Translations under genes and position numbers: made by a program
Part shown: positions 25,065 through 37,154 of the stretch, piece after piece
How the letters are laid out: each line of letters starts with the position of its first letter
How positions within the stretch are numbered: the stretch's first letter is position 1
DNA from: Lojkania enalia
Taxonomy: Eukaryota; Ascomycota; Dothideomycetes; Pleosporales
Direction: 5' to 3'
Length of the DNA: 64,000 nucleotides
Assembly (NCBI GenBank): GCA_010094045.1
Contig: ML986635.1
Span: 134,022-198,021, forward strand
Notes under the pieces: generated by a model
Databases searched by the model: none
What the model was told of the DNA's origin: nothing
Seen by the model: the letters and a program-made list of their open reading frames with translations, nothing else

Positions 25065-26590
25065 AGTCCCCTCCCTCTTGAACAACTCCAATATTGAGAC
25101 CCGGTTTATTATGAAATGTTCCCAGACCCTCTAAGGCCCGTAAGGTTACACAAACGTACCGATCTGAGTAGAACTTCCGGCCACATTACCACAGTCGGTC
25201 ACGTCATGTCCCGGTACGCACGACGTAAATTGTGATAACTGTGGAGTACACTATCGGCCCACGGGTCAAATTTCGAATGACCGGCCTTACTTTCCAAGAT
25301 GAACGATACCCTGCAAACGGCGAGAAGGATGATGCAACAAAGCCCACACCAGTAGAATCAGTGTTACATCTTATAAAGGGCGTTATTGGATCCCTCGAGT
25401 CCTATCCCGTAGAAAAATTTAGCATTCCGAATAGCCACAGCTCCGCAGGTCATTTTATTTTGAGATCGAGATTAGGAATCAGCAAGAGGGGTAGTATATT
25501 TAGTGCTTATTGCTAGCTCTTGTATGGTCATTAGAATTAGAGGACCGTTATCATTTTCCATGTAGCAAGGTCCGGCGACGACCTGCCTAGGAGCATGATT
25601 GCAGCACATACTGTATCCTTGGTTTTGGCTATTGAAAATAGTTTATTACTATCTTCATCTCCATTTTTCTTACCTTATTGACTGTCCTGGTTTCAGTGTC
25701 TGGAACATTCAATCGTCGCGCTCAGTCGATTTTTCCTTCAACGTTCCTATACGCCCTCGCCCAACGTGCATCGTCTCTTGAAGAGTTTTTGGAGGCATTT
25801 GCTTTAATTCGGATTTCAGTACCATTTTAAGCGTACATTGGTCCACTTGACCATTTTGTATTCGTTGCTAGGCAAGGCTGTGCTCTCTATACCCTGCAAC
25901 CTACTGTTTTACCCGATTAAAAGGCCCGCGGACCAATTGGTTGGCCAGGTGGGGCTCTGTTGCAAACGCTTCGGTATCTTGCTACTCATCACCAGTCACA
26001 AACAAATCAAAATGCAGGAGTTTCTGCTTGACCAGGTCCTTGGTTTAATCCGCGATAGCGCCGATATTTATCGCGGGTTCAATACACAACGGTGGTCAGT
26101 AGAAGCGGGCATGCGATCTCGTGCGGCATGGCCTCGAACCTGGATAGCCTTTTGATTTGTTGTTCCAAACACAGCGTCATCATTCCCAGTCTGCAGACTC
26201 TCCACCTAGGCAGACGTGGTGGTATGTGACATTGGAGAGCTATGATCGAATGGTCCTGCCTGATTGACCGTACCCTTCATCGTGAGTACCCATGGAGCAC
26301 CTGGTCTATAGCGGTTGTCATGCGCCGTTTGCGTTGCTGGGGTAAAGGCGGGCAGGCGTTGCCCACTTCTATGCCTCCAGGTTCTCGACTTATAAACAAT
26401 AGAACTTCTCCGCAAATTCACCCTCCTTTTCTTCTTCATCCATAGCCACCTACACTCCTTTATTCTGTCACTCCTTTGCAATTTCAAGAGAGAGCTTCGT
26501 GCAATACATCTCTGATCAACTGCGCTCCCCTAGACCCTCAGCAACATTTTCCTTCTGCTTTTCTAATACCTTATCTCTACGACGATCAAC
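25065..26590. other. intergenic; 3' flank of SSN3 and promoter of CAP gene
   Basis: Short frames only (the longest, 25232-25516, is 94 codons with no recognised domain). The last 200 bases (about 26400-26590) are C/T-rich and look like the leader of the CAP gene. No repeat or RNA gene seen. Confidence 0.45.
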
Positions 26591-27295
26591 ATGAAAATCT
26601 CTACGTTCCTCGTTGTAGCAGCTGCTGGCACGGCAATCGCCATCCCCAAGATCAACGATGAGAACTTCAAGAACACCGCGCTGAACGCTCACCATTACTG
26701 GCGCGAGATCCACTGCGCACAGGCGGTGGCCTGGAACGACACAATCGCCCGGGCGGCCAAAGAGTCCGTGGAATCGTGCCCCCAAAATCAGCGGCATGTG
26801 CGTAGCTATCATCGTATGTAATCCCGATATGTGCTAACGCAGGAAAAAAAAAAAAGGACCGCGCCGGCAGCAATCTTTCGGCGGCCTCGCCTCCGCCCGC
26901 TGACGACGACAACGACCGGTGGATAGAAATGACCCGCGAGATGATCCACGGCTGGCACGAGGAGGAATACAAGTACGATTACGCGCACCCCGGGACTCCT
27001 GAAGGCACCGGCCACTTCACGCAGCTGGTCTGGCGTGGCACAACACAGATCGGGTGCGCGCTAGCCAGCTGCAAGGGCAAGAATATGCCCGGCCGCCTCT
27101 ACTGCTGTAAGTACTCCCTCACACTGAAGGGAACTGTAAGGTGTATGATTCTGAGATGGATGCTGATTTGGTGCAGTCTATGAGCCTGCGGGCAATATCA
27201 TCAATGACGGCATGTATGCAGCGAATGTGTATCCCCCCGAGTGTCCTCATGGATGGTATGGGCGCAAGGAAAAGCGTGTTGTGTTTACTGCGTGA
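26591..27295 (+). CDS. secreted CAP / PR-1-like (SCP) protein
   Basis: Cys-rich secreted CAP-superfamily protein; fungal members bind sterols or lipids and some act at host interfaces. Exon 1 (26591-26797) encodes a signal peptide (MKISTFLVVAAAGTAIA) and the HHYWREIH..VAWN segment. Exon 2 carries DRAGSNLSA, GHFTQLVWRGTTQIGCA (CAP1 signature) and YC. Exon 3 (27177-27295) carries YEPAGNI (CAP2) and the tail. Intron 2 is ordinary (27107-27176). Intron 1 is not: the obvious CAG acceptor (26840-26842) puts exon 2 out of frame by one base, while an AG at 26855-26856, right after a run of 12 A, gives an in-frame 191-residue product with exon 2 at 26857-27106. The A tract could also be a sequencing indel or a real frameshift. 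Identity is secure, the intron 1 border is not. Confidence 0.85.
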
Positions 27296-28473
27296 TTATC
27301 GGTTCTGGCTATGGAGAGAGGCGCTATACTACTGATCAGTAAATGCGTCTACGGAATCGTGTCACCACTTGGCATTCTAGGCTCCGCAACCTAGTACCTT
27401 GAAAGCGGACAAATGGTCGGCTGGTGATATTATACAGATGGCGCCCACAACCAGCGACCTTATGCGCCCCACTCTACTTTTATGGCCCTCACGACTTGAT
27501 GATAGCTCGGTGTCTGATGTTCAGCGGCTTTTGCAGTACATCACATTTTTATACAGGGAAAGGGGCTTATAGGATACTTGTCACCTACCTACCTACTTAC
27601 CTAAGCTTTATTACCTGGCTATTTCAATTCTGAATATACTCGACTCAATGCTTGAAAATTTTTTTTTTCATTTTCCTCCTCGTTTTATTTTATTTATTTT
27701 CTTTTTGGCTGCTGTGACGTTTGATTGTGTGCTTGATGGGCTGGCACGCGGATGATGGACAAGATTCAGTGCCCAAAGTTTCACGACGAATGGCAATATC
27801 GCCCACTTGGGCCGAAATTCTCTCCACTTTGAGGTTCCTCGCCATTCTCTTTATCCCATCATTCTCCTCTCCCCACCTCGCAGCGCTGTTTTAGACAAGC
27901 TCTCGTCCTCACCATTACGTATACTAGCCAACCTTCGACGTCAAAACACTGGATGCAGTCTTCACATAACTCATATACCAAACACACTCACAATATCTCT
28001 ATAATTCTTTGGTTTATTTTTATTTTTATTTTTTCTTATTTATTAAGAAAATCCGCTATTATTCCATCCGATCGCCCTCGATCAAGAATCTACAAACATT
28101 CCCAGCCTACGGCAGAACTGTCAAGCTCCTTCCCACATACCCCTAGCATCAGATACTAAAGGAAAAGAAAATATCAATAGAGGAAAAAAAAAACCCCCAT
28201 GCATCCATGACCGCAAAGGGGTGACAGATAGAAAAGGAAAAAAAAAAAAAAAATGTCAGGAAGGATTTACAAATAGGCGACCGGGATGTGAACCAGGCCT
28301 AAGAATGAATAAAATGCAATGATAAAGTAAGGCACTTTTTATCGACGACTGCGGGCCTACAGTCTCGACTCGCCGACATGTAGTTCGTTGGTTCAATGAA
28401 TCCGAGGGAGCAAGTTGATGCACCAGGTCGTTTGGTTGAAAGATCAATATCGGGTAGGAGACATTTAGGCATC
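27296..28473. other. intergenic, AT-rich with A/T runs
   Basis: Downstream flanks of two convergent genes (CAP and STE2). Contains a CCTA/CTTA microsatellite at about 27587-27602, T-rich patches near 27660-27710 and 28010-28045, and an A16 run at 28238-28253. No gene supported. Confidence 0.5.
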
Positions 28474-29684
28474 CTACTTGCTTGCTCCGTTTTGCACACC
28501 CCATTCGCGCTCGACGTGGATGCCGTGCTCACCGCTGCCGCCGGCACTGCTTCCACCCTCCCTCTCTTCCTTGAGCAGTGTGATCGGGCTATCGGGCTCA
28601 TCAACCTGGCCATACATGCCGTTGCCGATTTTCTGGCCACCGGCCCTGCTCTTCTCGGGGCTTCCGACAGGCGTCCTTCCGAAGTATCCCTTGACCATGT
28701 GACGGTGTGAGCTGCTATCGCCGTCACTGAAGCCAGAGTCTGTGTTAGAGACACCGGCCCAGATGGCGGAGAGAGGCAAGAAGATGCAAGTGACGGTAAG
28801 TGCCTGGGAACCAAGCTCCGGGATACTGGATTCGAATTGGAGGACGAAGAAGATGGCTGTATGGAGGCGGTTAGCGTGTGATATAGTAGGTAGAATGGAT
28901 CTCAAGGGCACGTCCCTGGAATAACCATTGTCTGACAACCCATGACGAAGATGATCTGCATGGGGCCGAATTGGGTCATACCGAGACGTCGTCGCTGGAG
29001 AAGTGCGTAGCCGAGCTTGCTCGTGAACACTGCGCAGTACATCCAGATTGCAACTGCTTGGGCAATGTTTGATGAAGTAACGAGATGGTCGTACTCGGCC
29101 ATGCCCTCGTACTTCATGGTCTGCATGTTGCTGATGGCCGTGATGGTGAAGCGGTATCCAACGGCGACAAGGGCAACAGTGGTAGTAGCACCCATAATGA
29201 TCACGCGCTGCCGTACTCCAGCCGTGACGCAGACAATCCAGACTTGCATGCTGAGAGAGATGAAGATGCAGATGGCGAGAAACAAAGTTAGGGTGCCCGC
29301 AGCGATGGTGATCCCTTTGTCGGTCGCCGTGACGCGGCCAAACACAACTGACAACACTGCGTACATGTTGGCCCAGTGTCCTACAGTGTAAAGCGCCTGG
29401 AGGAGACTGCGGATGATGTTGATGACCAAACATAGAGCGTTAATGATGAAGATCCAGGATAGCATTTTCTCTCGCTTCGTCAGAATCAGAAGGACGAAGA
29501 AAACGGCGACCGAAGCACCGATCTGAGAACCGTAATTGATGGCAAGGCGAGAACAGAACAGCCGAAAGTATTCAACATCAGCCATGCTGGCTGTGAAAGG
29601 GGTACCATCTGGAAGGAGGAGGATAAATGATTGCATGTACGGATCGAAGTCCGCAGGAAGTGCCTCGTTCGTAGAGTTCGACAT
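28474..29684 (-). CDS. STE2: alpha-pheromone receptor, Ste2-type GPCR
   Basis: Seven-helix receptor for the alpha-type mating pheromone, signalling through a heterotrimeric G protein. The N-terminal LPDGTPFTASM and INYGSQIGAS blocks, the Arg-rich loop after TM5 (LLQRRRLGMTQFGP), GCQTMVIP in TM6 and LPLSAIWAG in TM7 are typical. The Ser/Gly-rich tail is cytosolic. Exon 1 must end after the first base of the codon following IP (28916) and exon 2 starts at 28856 (acceptor ACAG, branch GCTAAC), giving 383 residues. At that position the intron begins GGACGT, not GT. A GT five bases further in breaks the frame, and reading on stops after GTCP. The gene may use a rare GG donor, carry a splice mutation, or contain a base error. 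Start at 29684 fits the family N-terminus. Confidence 0.88.
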
Positions 29685-30758
29685 AGTACCTAAAGGTAAC
29701 CTGTCGATGCACCAGACGTAGTGTTGCGAGTGGATACGGAGACTGGCTCTGGGCTTGAAAAGGGAAGCTCTAGAGAGCTTTCTGCGAAATATGGCAAACG
29801 CCGCCGAGTTCAAACGGATGAACGAGGGTCTGGAAGTGCAGACAAAGGAGGCTCCCGACAAGGTTTCTGAAGGCTTGCGTCACAATGGAGGTTCCCCACG
29901 TAATCGGTTGACCCTTGCGGAAGGAAGGCGCATTGGGAACTTTGGGAAACGACGGATTCCAGAGAAGGAATAAGGGGATAAGAATATATTTCACGAACAT
30001 GATCGAACCGCGAAGCGCACAATATCTACATGGACACATCATTGCTACAAGTATTGTGGGGGTTGCGCTGTCTCAGGGTAAGGCTAGGGTTTATTCACTG
30101 GGCCCGACAGCTCGGTAAGACCACACCGCTCAAGTTGGCTCCACTCATGCCGTGTAGAGTCTCTTGCTATTGTTCTTCCGACACTAGAATCCCTAGACAG
30201 GGGAGGGAACAATTCCAAGTAGCAATTGGTGAACTACTGCCCCGGCTTCACCCTGATTCACCATGGGTAGGAATAGTTATCGGCTCAGTGCTTGGTGACT
30301 AGCAGGAGAGATTTTTTTATGCTTATGGAGGCACTATGTCGGCGAAATGTTTGAACTTTTACTATAGGTCTTCGAATTCATTGTCAAAGCTCCGAAACCT
30401 CTCGTTTGACACGCTGCAGGAGCTCGCCGGTAGCGAATAAGGGGAGAGACGATCTAAAACTATTCCGGATGTGGATCGGCCCGCTTGGAGGGGCAGTGAA
30501 GAGATGGGGTCCAGGGAAAAGGGAGGTGAACTTGAATATGCCCAAATTGAAGGTGAAGAGCAGTCGTGGATTGGCTGCCAAGCTCGTACTAGCCATAACA
30601 GGCTAGCCTCTGCATCCGCCTGTTGCTTCCTTCCAACCTTGGTTCCTTCCTTCCTTGGACAGAACACTCGTGACACCGCGACAACCTAGCGACTCGAACT
30701 TTGAACAACGCGTTTTTCGAATCGTTATAGCCATTACCTTGCCATACAACTCGTAAAA
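29685..30758. other. divergent intergenic region STE2 / BRCT gene
   Basis: About 1.07 kb holding the promoters of the STE2 receptor (-) and of the BRCT protein (+). A TTCC-type microsatellite lies near 30627-30657. No other gene supported. Confidence 0.5.
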
Positions 30759-33017
30759 ATGCCGTGGAAGTTGTTGGAGAGGCCTTTAGGCCGGCAAGTC
30801 GTCAGCCACCAACTGCAGGCGAACCAGACCTATTACGTTGCCCGGGCACAGCTAGGTTCTGCTCCCACCACGCTACAAGTGCTTGCGCGAGTTTACGAAC
30901 CAGCGGCGGCCATTGCCTTCATTGGTGTAGTATCCTTGCCCCACATTTTAAAATTGCTATAATTGACAAGCACGTAGCTGTTGAAGACAACGCTGTGAAA
31001 CTAGAGGCTTTAGAGGATGGTGTTTCCATTCAGGCGCCAACGTCTACCTCGCATGGCCAGAATGGCCCTCCAAATCCCATTCTGAAGCTAGAACGTCGAA
31101 CTATGTACTTTGTGCAAACAGTTCTTCTTCGACCGAACGACAAGATCCATCTATTGCAAGGCGCAATTACTCTTACTTTGGTCTGGGAACAACCCGAAGT
31201 CCAAGTCAATTCATCCGCCACGGGAGAGGGGGCGATCTCCGAGTCTGCAAATGATTCTACGCATGATATCTTGAAGCTAGATGAGTACCCGGGCCAGTCT
31301 AAAGAGACTGAGGATGGAGAAGAAGACCTCGACCAGACTAGCCGTGCGGTGAATGGAACGCAGTCAAATCGGGCCGGCTCAAGATCAACACCTGCCCCTT
31401 CCATTCCACGAACAGAAGTCGTGCAGGAGACGCCAACCGCGAATCGCGATGCCCAACTAGGAAGTTACTCCTGGAATGGTCAAAATGGATCCCATCGATC
31501 ACCCCAGGACTCAATGGTCACCAAGCTGGATGGACTCGGGTCCTTCTCTTCTACTCGACCCAATGCAATTAAGAATGAGCCCATGCAAGGTGTTGTCCAT
31601 AGCTCAGAAGAACGCGAATTACCCCAGAACTCTCCGAGACGAGACTTCAATATGCCAGATGCGTCTCCGAATGGGATGTCGCCGGACACTAGGAAACCTC
31701 AAGTGAAGGAAAATGGCAATAATGAAACCTACCATGCTCCTTCTGCCACTCAGAAGAACACTCGAGTTCGGGGAGCTATTACCCAAACATCAAAGTCGAG
31801 CCCGACTTCTAGCCCGAAGCCTGCTTCAAAGTTTCTTAAATCGGCTTCAACCTCTACCTCCAAGTCCGCCTCAAAATCCTCGAAGCCATCACTGAAGTCT
31901 ACTCCAATACCGACAAAGTCTAACTCAAAGTCTAAACTTTCCTCGAAGCGCAGCAGCCCAACCGATGAAGTAAGCGCAGGAGATGAGTCTCCTCGTCCAA
32001 AAAAGCGAACCAAGTTGACTGAAGGCGATATCATCGAAGTTGCCGCTCCAACTCCCACTCCAACTCCAAAGCCTACGTCAGCACGGAGGACACGCACTTC
32101 AGAAATACATGAACCGACCACTCGTGTTGATACCCCTACTCAAACCACATCGGCACGGAAGAAACGGGCTTCGGAAGTTCAAGAGTCGAAGCTCTCTATC
32201 GCTCCTAATACTAATAAACCTACACCAAAACGTGCCACACGTCCCCATCTACCCGTAGATGATGGCGAGTCTCGGCTGTCAGCTCATGATATTGACCTTT
32301 ACATGGATAGCCCCCCCCCGAGGGTAGCATTCAGCAATTCAGCCATTCAACCGAATAGCCAGTTTATCAAATTTCTCAAGGATCATGGAGGTAATAGGGT
32401 CGAATCGATCCAGAGTGGTGGAGCGAACGTTCTTTGGTGAGTGTTAAGTCCACGCGCATTAGATCTGCTCAACTACTAACCGCCTCAGCGTGCGCGAGGG
32501 TCCAATCCGCAAATCCATGAAACTTCTCTTATGCCTCGCTCTCGGTATCCCGATCGTTACAGACAAGTGGCTTAAGGAGAGTGTCAAGCGAAATAAGTTC
32601 CTGCGTCTCGAAGACTTTGTTCCCGATATCCCGGACCAGGAGAAGGAGTGGGGTTTCTCTTTTTCCGCCGTTTGGAAGCAAGCTCACCCGGGCCTTTTCA
32701 AGGGCAAGTCTGTCTTCTTCACTCCGGCTTTGAAGAGCGTTTATACTACCTTTGCGGAAGTGGAGGCCGTTTGCAAAGCTGTAGGTGCGAAAAAGCCCGT
32801 CGCTAAGCCTGGTAAGGATACAATCATCCTTGCGCTCGAGGAGAACGATTTAGATGCTGCCGCATATATTGAGAAGGGATATACTTGCTACAATAAGGAT
32901 TTGCTGACACTCAGTATCATGCGTGGCGGGCTCGATCTGGAGAGCGATGAGTTTAAGATTTCGAATGTCAGTAGCCAGCCCAAGAAGACTGCGAGGGGAC
33001 GGCCGAGGAATAGCTAG
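30759..33017 (+). CDS. BRCT-repeat DNA-damage-type protein (MDC1-like layout)
   Basis: Three exons: 30759-30924, 30978-32436 and 32489-33017, joined in phase, 717 residues. The C-terminal 200 residues form a tandem BRCT unit: FLKDHGGNRVESI..NVLCV, IPIVTDKWLKESVKRN with the BRCT Trp, then LFKGKSVFFTP, VEAVCKAVGAKK and a second set ending YNKDLLTLSIMRGGL. The middle 400 residues are a Ser/Lys/Thr/Pro-rich linker with many SP and TP pairs and Lys clusters (likely nuclear, phosphorylated). The N-terminal 130 residues (MPWKLLERP, NQTYYVARA, DNAVKLEALEDG, LRPNDKIHLLQGAITL) have the spacing of a divergent FHA domain; that is inference. Layout resembles MDC1 more than Nbs1. Exon 1 is in a different frame from exon 2, so the 53-nt intron is required. 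Confidence 0.8.
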
Positions 33018-33866
33018 GTAGAATGCATCTCGATGAGCTGTTGAAGTTTCTAGAGTACGATCACCTGTTTACAACGGGTTTTCTACGAAGGGTCTTGTCT
33101 TTTTTTTTTTTTTTTTTTTCGATCTGCGATCTTTGAGTTATTTTCGAGGAGTTGTTTTGTTATATCTATCAGCAAGATTTTGCATTGTCTGGCTTGGGGT
33201 CATGGATAGCGGCACCAGCATATCCTTTCTTTCCCTATCTTCTCTTCTTCAATTGCAGTTCTCACAGTATATCCCTGGATCTTTTTCATTCCCATCCATC
33301 TCGATTTCTCTTACGATACCCTAGCATATGTATTCCCCTTTTCCTTGCAAAAATTAAACCTAGCAAAAGTTAAGATTCATCACCGGAAGAGTATTACTTC
33401 GGCATCTTGCATCTTAATAGTTCCGAGGGTGGATGTAGCTTGTTGCGGCTACGCTCCAAGCACCGCGTGGCATTTCCTATTTATTTACTTTGTTTCATTA
33501 CGACGCATTGGCGTTCCAGGCGACGCCAGGAAGTTTTCTACGGTGTTCAATGGGGTATGCATGTTACCAGATGATGGCGCTTTTTATTCGCGGGGTAGCG
33601 GCAGCGAGATTTCGCTTCTAGAAGCGTATCTGAGAAAGGAATGGCATAGCGAATGTATGAGCAACGAAGGGGAGAAAATATATACGTAAATTTCACAATA
33701 TTATCTCTATACCGCACGACACCGATACGTACGTTGCACATTATCACATATTATATCCAAGACAAGGTAAATGTCCATGGTATCAGATTGATCGCTGTAC
33801 AAATCCTATACACACCATTCCCCAAACGCCAGAAAATGCCTACGAAATGTCATCTCCGATAAATAC
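33018..33866. other. intergenic between convergent genes, T20 run
   Basis: 3' flanks of the BRCT gene (+) and ERV41 (-). A T20 run at 33100-33119 and C/T-rich sequence follow the BRCT stop. No gene supported. Confidence 0.5.
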
Positions 33867-35273
33867 TCAATCGTAACTCATCTTCTCCGCACCGTAACCA
33901 CCCGTACCCAATACGCCCAGGCTACCACCGCGTCCCCGCCCGCTCTTCCGCCCATAAACCTCCATGCCCCAATCATACATCTGCCACACCCAACCCCCGG
34001 CCACCATGACTCCGGACACGACATTCACCAACCGCACGAGCAGGCCCAGGAACGAAGCAGACTCCTCAGCAATCGTAAGCGTAATAGGCTCGATATCGAA
34101 CTTGACAAAGATGCCTGGAATCCAGTTTTCATTGACAGGATGGCTTTGACTAGTCACGGCATACTGGTTGGTCTTGATAGCGTGGGAGGAGTAGAAGACG
34201 GATTTTGCGGGGTGGTCAGGGGAGCGGTTGACAGCTTCGAGGAGGGGCAGAAGGGATGCGTCGTCCGTATAGATGGTCGGCACGATGGAGACGTAGTACT
34301 GGTATTTGTAGAAGTGGTCCGGAGTCGTGGTGATTGTATTGTCGAGCGGATTGGTAAGGGAGGGGTAGTACGGGCCGAAGGAGAGCTCGGTGATTTGGTG
34401 GGAGAAGTTGAAGGCTGGTCATGCTCGTTAACTGGATTGTGTAATGGATACTAGCACGACAATGAGAAGGGGGAAGGTAGGGTAAGGCTTACCTGAATGA
34501 TCCAAATGCTCCCCAAACTCCATGTACCCGTGTCCTCTTGCTGTGATGTGGAAATCGCCCTGCACTTTGTTTCCGTCTAAGCTGCCGTATATCCTGCACG
34601 CGTCTACTGGCCCCCGTATTCGGGGCGTCTTGGGGAACTTCTTGCCCTTCCTTGCGGCGCCGAGTTGGTCGTGGACGTCCCACATATCTTCCCACCCCGG
34701 CAGTCCTCCGTCGCCCTCGCCCAATTTATGGATCTGCTTTCCCTTCCCCCACTGGCTCCAACTCGTAGGGTCTTTTCTTAAGAGATCGCCAGCGAGTGTG
34801 CGGTCACCGGCAGCGTCTTGCATGTTAACGTGTAGGTCTGCGCATTTCATTGCGACGACGATGTCGAGGTTAATTTGCAGGTCGTGCGATACGCCTTTCT
34901 CGACGGAGAAGGTTTGTGTTGTGGTGCCAGTGAACCACCGACCGATTTCGGACCAGGACAGATAGATGCATGTTAGGATTAGGGTGACGGTCCATCCGGA
35001 GGAGTTGCGGCCGCGCGTTAAGTATGTTTGCTTGGTTTTTGCTATGCATGTCAGTTTCTAGCTTTGCGGAGGTTACTTCAGGTAAGAGGCAGGAACCTAT
35101 AGTCTGATGGAAAGGGTTATGGAAGGGCAATTGCCCACTCTGAGCAACTATGACAGAAGCTCTCTGTATACGGAAGTGCAGAATTGCAACTTACGAAAAG
35201 CATCAAAGGCCGCAATTCCTCCCGACGGCCCAAAGCTCTCCTCCGAGAGCCCATGATCCGCAAACCCGTTCAT
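33867..35273 (-). CDS. ERV41: ER-Golgi vesicle protein Erv41 (ERGIC2 family)
   Basis: Membrane protein of COPII vesicles that works with Erv46 as a cargo receptor cycling between ER and Golgi. Three exons: 35195-35273, 34493-35041 and 33867-34414, 391 residues. The N-terminal FDAFPKTKQTY is the family hallmark and is only produced by splicing exon 1 to exon 2. Further marks are a first membrane segment (GWTVTLILTCIYLSWSEI), INLDIVVAMKCADLHVNMQD, CRIYGSLDGNKVQGDFHITA, FNFSHQITELSFG, YYPSLTNPLD, PGIFVKFDIEPI and a second membrane segment (LLVRLVNVVSGVMVAGGW). Two membrane spans with a large lumenal part agree with the family. Arg/Gly-rich cytosolic tail. Confidence 0.93.
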
Positions 35274-35677
35274 TTCACCGTTTATGTGCGCGTCGCACAA
35301 GTTGGGCACTGTCGGCCCTATATATTATTCTGCGCAATCCCACAAAGGAAATGAATGGAGGTTGTGCGAAAGCAAGGGAGCGTTGTTCGTTAGACTGCGA
35401 GTGAGTTGTTCGACGAAAGGACACCTCTAAGATTTAGCCCTACTGAGTGCACGGGCCAACGGGTACAAAGCGCCACGTGGGCCGCCTTTCACTTGCACCA
35501 TTTCATGTTCATTAACGTCACGTCTCTGATGGAATCCCAACCAAGGGATGGATTGCGATCATGAATTCTGAAATTAAATTCGTGAGCTTATCTTGAGCTT
35601 ATCTAGTCAAGGCTACCGCAGCCTCCCGTCGTAAACCTTTTGTCTTCCAACAAATCGCTAGATCCTCTCCAGCATCT
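35274..35677. other. promoter of ERV41 and 3' flank of next gene
   Basis: About 400 bp between two minus-strand genes. No gene or notable repeat. Confidence 0.45.
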
Positions 35678-36504
35678 TTACGCCGACTCATCTGTGTTCA
35701 GGATGCCGTACTGCGAGTTCGTCTCCCCTGATACCTGACTGCCAGTCTGCCTCGGGCCACCTGCAGCATCATACGCCGACTGGGCGGCCTCCTTTTGGAA
35801 TTGGTGCTCGGCCACTCGCCCCGGATCATTCTTGCCTCCGATGTCGTTGTTGAATGACGCGTTGGGGTTAGAGCTGTCGAAACCGCCTTCAGTGATGTTC
35901 TTTCCCTTCGGCTTGAACTCTCCCGGATCCCGAGCGAGCTCAGCAGACCCAGCATAACTTCCCGTTGGTGCAGTAACACCTTGACCAGGGCCTATGGAAG
36001 CAGAACCCGTTGATCCCATAGAGTTGAAGCCCGAACCAGTGGATCCCATTGAAGCTCCGGTAGTTGCGTATGTGGGACCAACACCTGTCTCCTTACCCAA
36101 CCCTTTTCCAGCGTTTAATTGAGAAGTCTCACTCCATCCCTGCTGTGCTTCACGAGCCTCGGCATCTGGGGCAGCGGGAAGCTTTGTAGCACTAGAGGTG
36201 TCGGTGGTGTTTGTAGTGGTAGAGTCGGAGGGTTGCTTTGAGGCAGCTGCGTGTAGATTGCCCTCGCCGAAGGAGCCTGGGCCCTTTAGCGACTCTGCGG
36301 CCAGCGAGTCAGATGTGACGACACCGACAGCTTCGGGGAGCTCCTGCTTCGAACGGGGGTCGGTTGTGACCTTGTGGGAGTTAGCGGATGCAATGTGCTT
36401 TAATTGACTCACTGCGGAGGGTATGGATAGGTTTGACGTCGAAGACTATTGGTGCTCGCATGACTTAGGGTGGGGCTTACCTTCTGACCAGCTGAAGAAG
36501 GCAT
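35678..36504 (-). CDS. hydrophilic Gly/Ser-rich fungal protein, function unknown
   Basis: Exon 1 (36481-36504) encodes MPSSAGQK. A 35-nt intron (36446-36480; GTAAGC donor, AATAG acceptor) leads to exon 2 (35678-36445), total 263 residues. The usual-looking CCGCAG acceptor further on gives an immediate stop, so the short intron is the only reading that connects the ATG to the long frame. The protein is highly hydrophilic, rich in Gly, Ser, Thr, Asn and Ala, with MGSTGSGFNS-type repeats, GPTYATTGA, and a Lys/Asn-rich C-terminal part (GKNITEGGFDSSNP). There are no membrane spans, signal or known domain. Such composition is common in stress- or spore-associated proteins (inference). A smaller hydrophilic gene follows upstream on the same strand. 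Confidence 0.72.
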
Positions 36505-37154
36505 GTTGATTATCACAGAGCTTGTTATTGGTATTTAGTATTGGTAGAAAGCTTGTCCTCTGCGGTTATCCGAGCTTTTGGTGTGTGGAAGAGGATTTGC
36601 TGTATAACGATGGAGAGAGAAGCTCGAGGGAGGTCATAGGAAAATACTGCGATCGAAATCTGTGTATGCCATCATGATGTCATTTGGCCCGCTTCTAGCG
36701 AAGGTACTGCTTCGCCACGGTGAAAGGCTGAAGAAGCTGATAGAATGACTTCCGAAATGATGTCTACAAATCAGGGATTGGGTATGAACGGCTTAACCGT
36801 TTGAATCACGCCTGTTTGCGCCATAGTTGACACTTGTCATAACAACAGGTCGTTGAAGTCTGACGAGGAAAGTTTCGGATGCAGTCTCTTTAGTTGCGGT
36901 TAACTTTTAGCGGTTTAGAAAGGCATATTCATGATTCCAATTTTAAAGCAAAATGGTCATAAAAGAATGTGATAAAGCGAACGCAATTTTTGAAGACCGT
37001 AATTATTTATGTCATGGCATTTGGATTTTTGTCTATACAATTGAAGTTACTCCATTTCACTTCTTTAAGAGTCCGTGATATAATACATATTCATCCCATG
37101 TCATCGTCAGAGTCATGATGTTGATATCCAAACGCCGTGCCTGAATGCACACCT
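36505..37154. other. promoter of the 263-residue hydrophilic protein
   Basis: 650 bp between two minus-strand hydrophilic-protein genes. AT-rich towards the right. No gene supported. Confidence 0.45.

Noticed and set aside
28910..28912. GT at 28911-28910 as the STE2 donor
   Set aside because: It leaves two bases in exon 1 while exon 2 needs one; the resulting frame hits a stop and destroys the conserved TM7 block.
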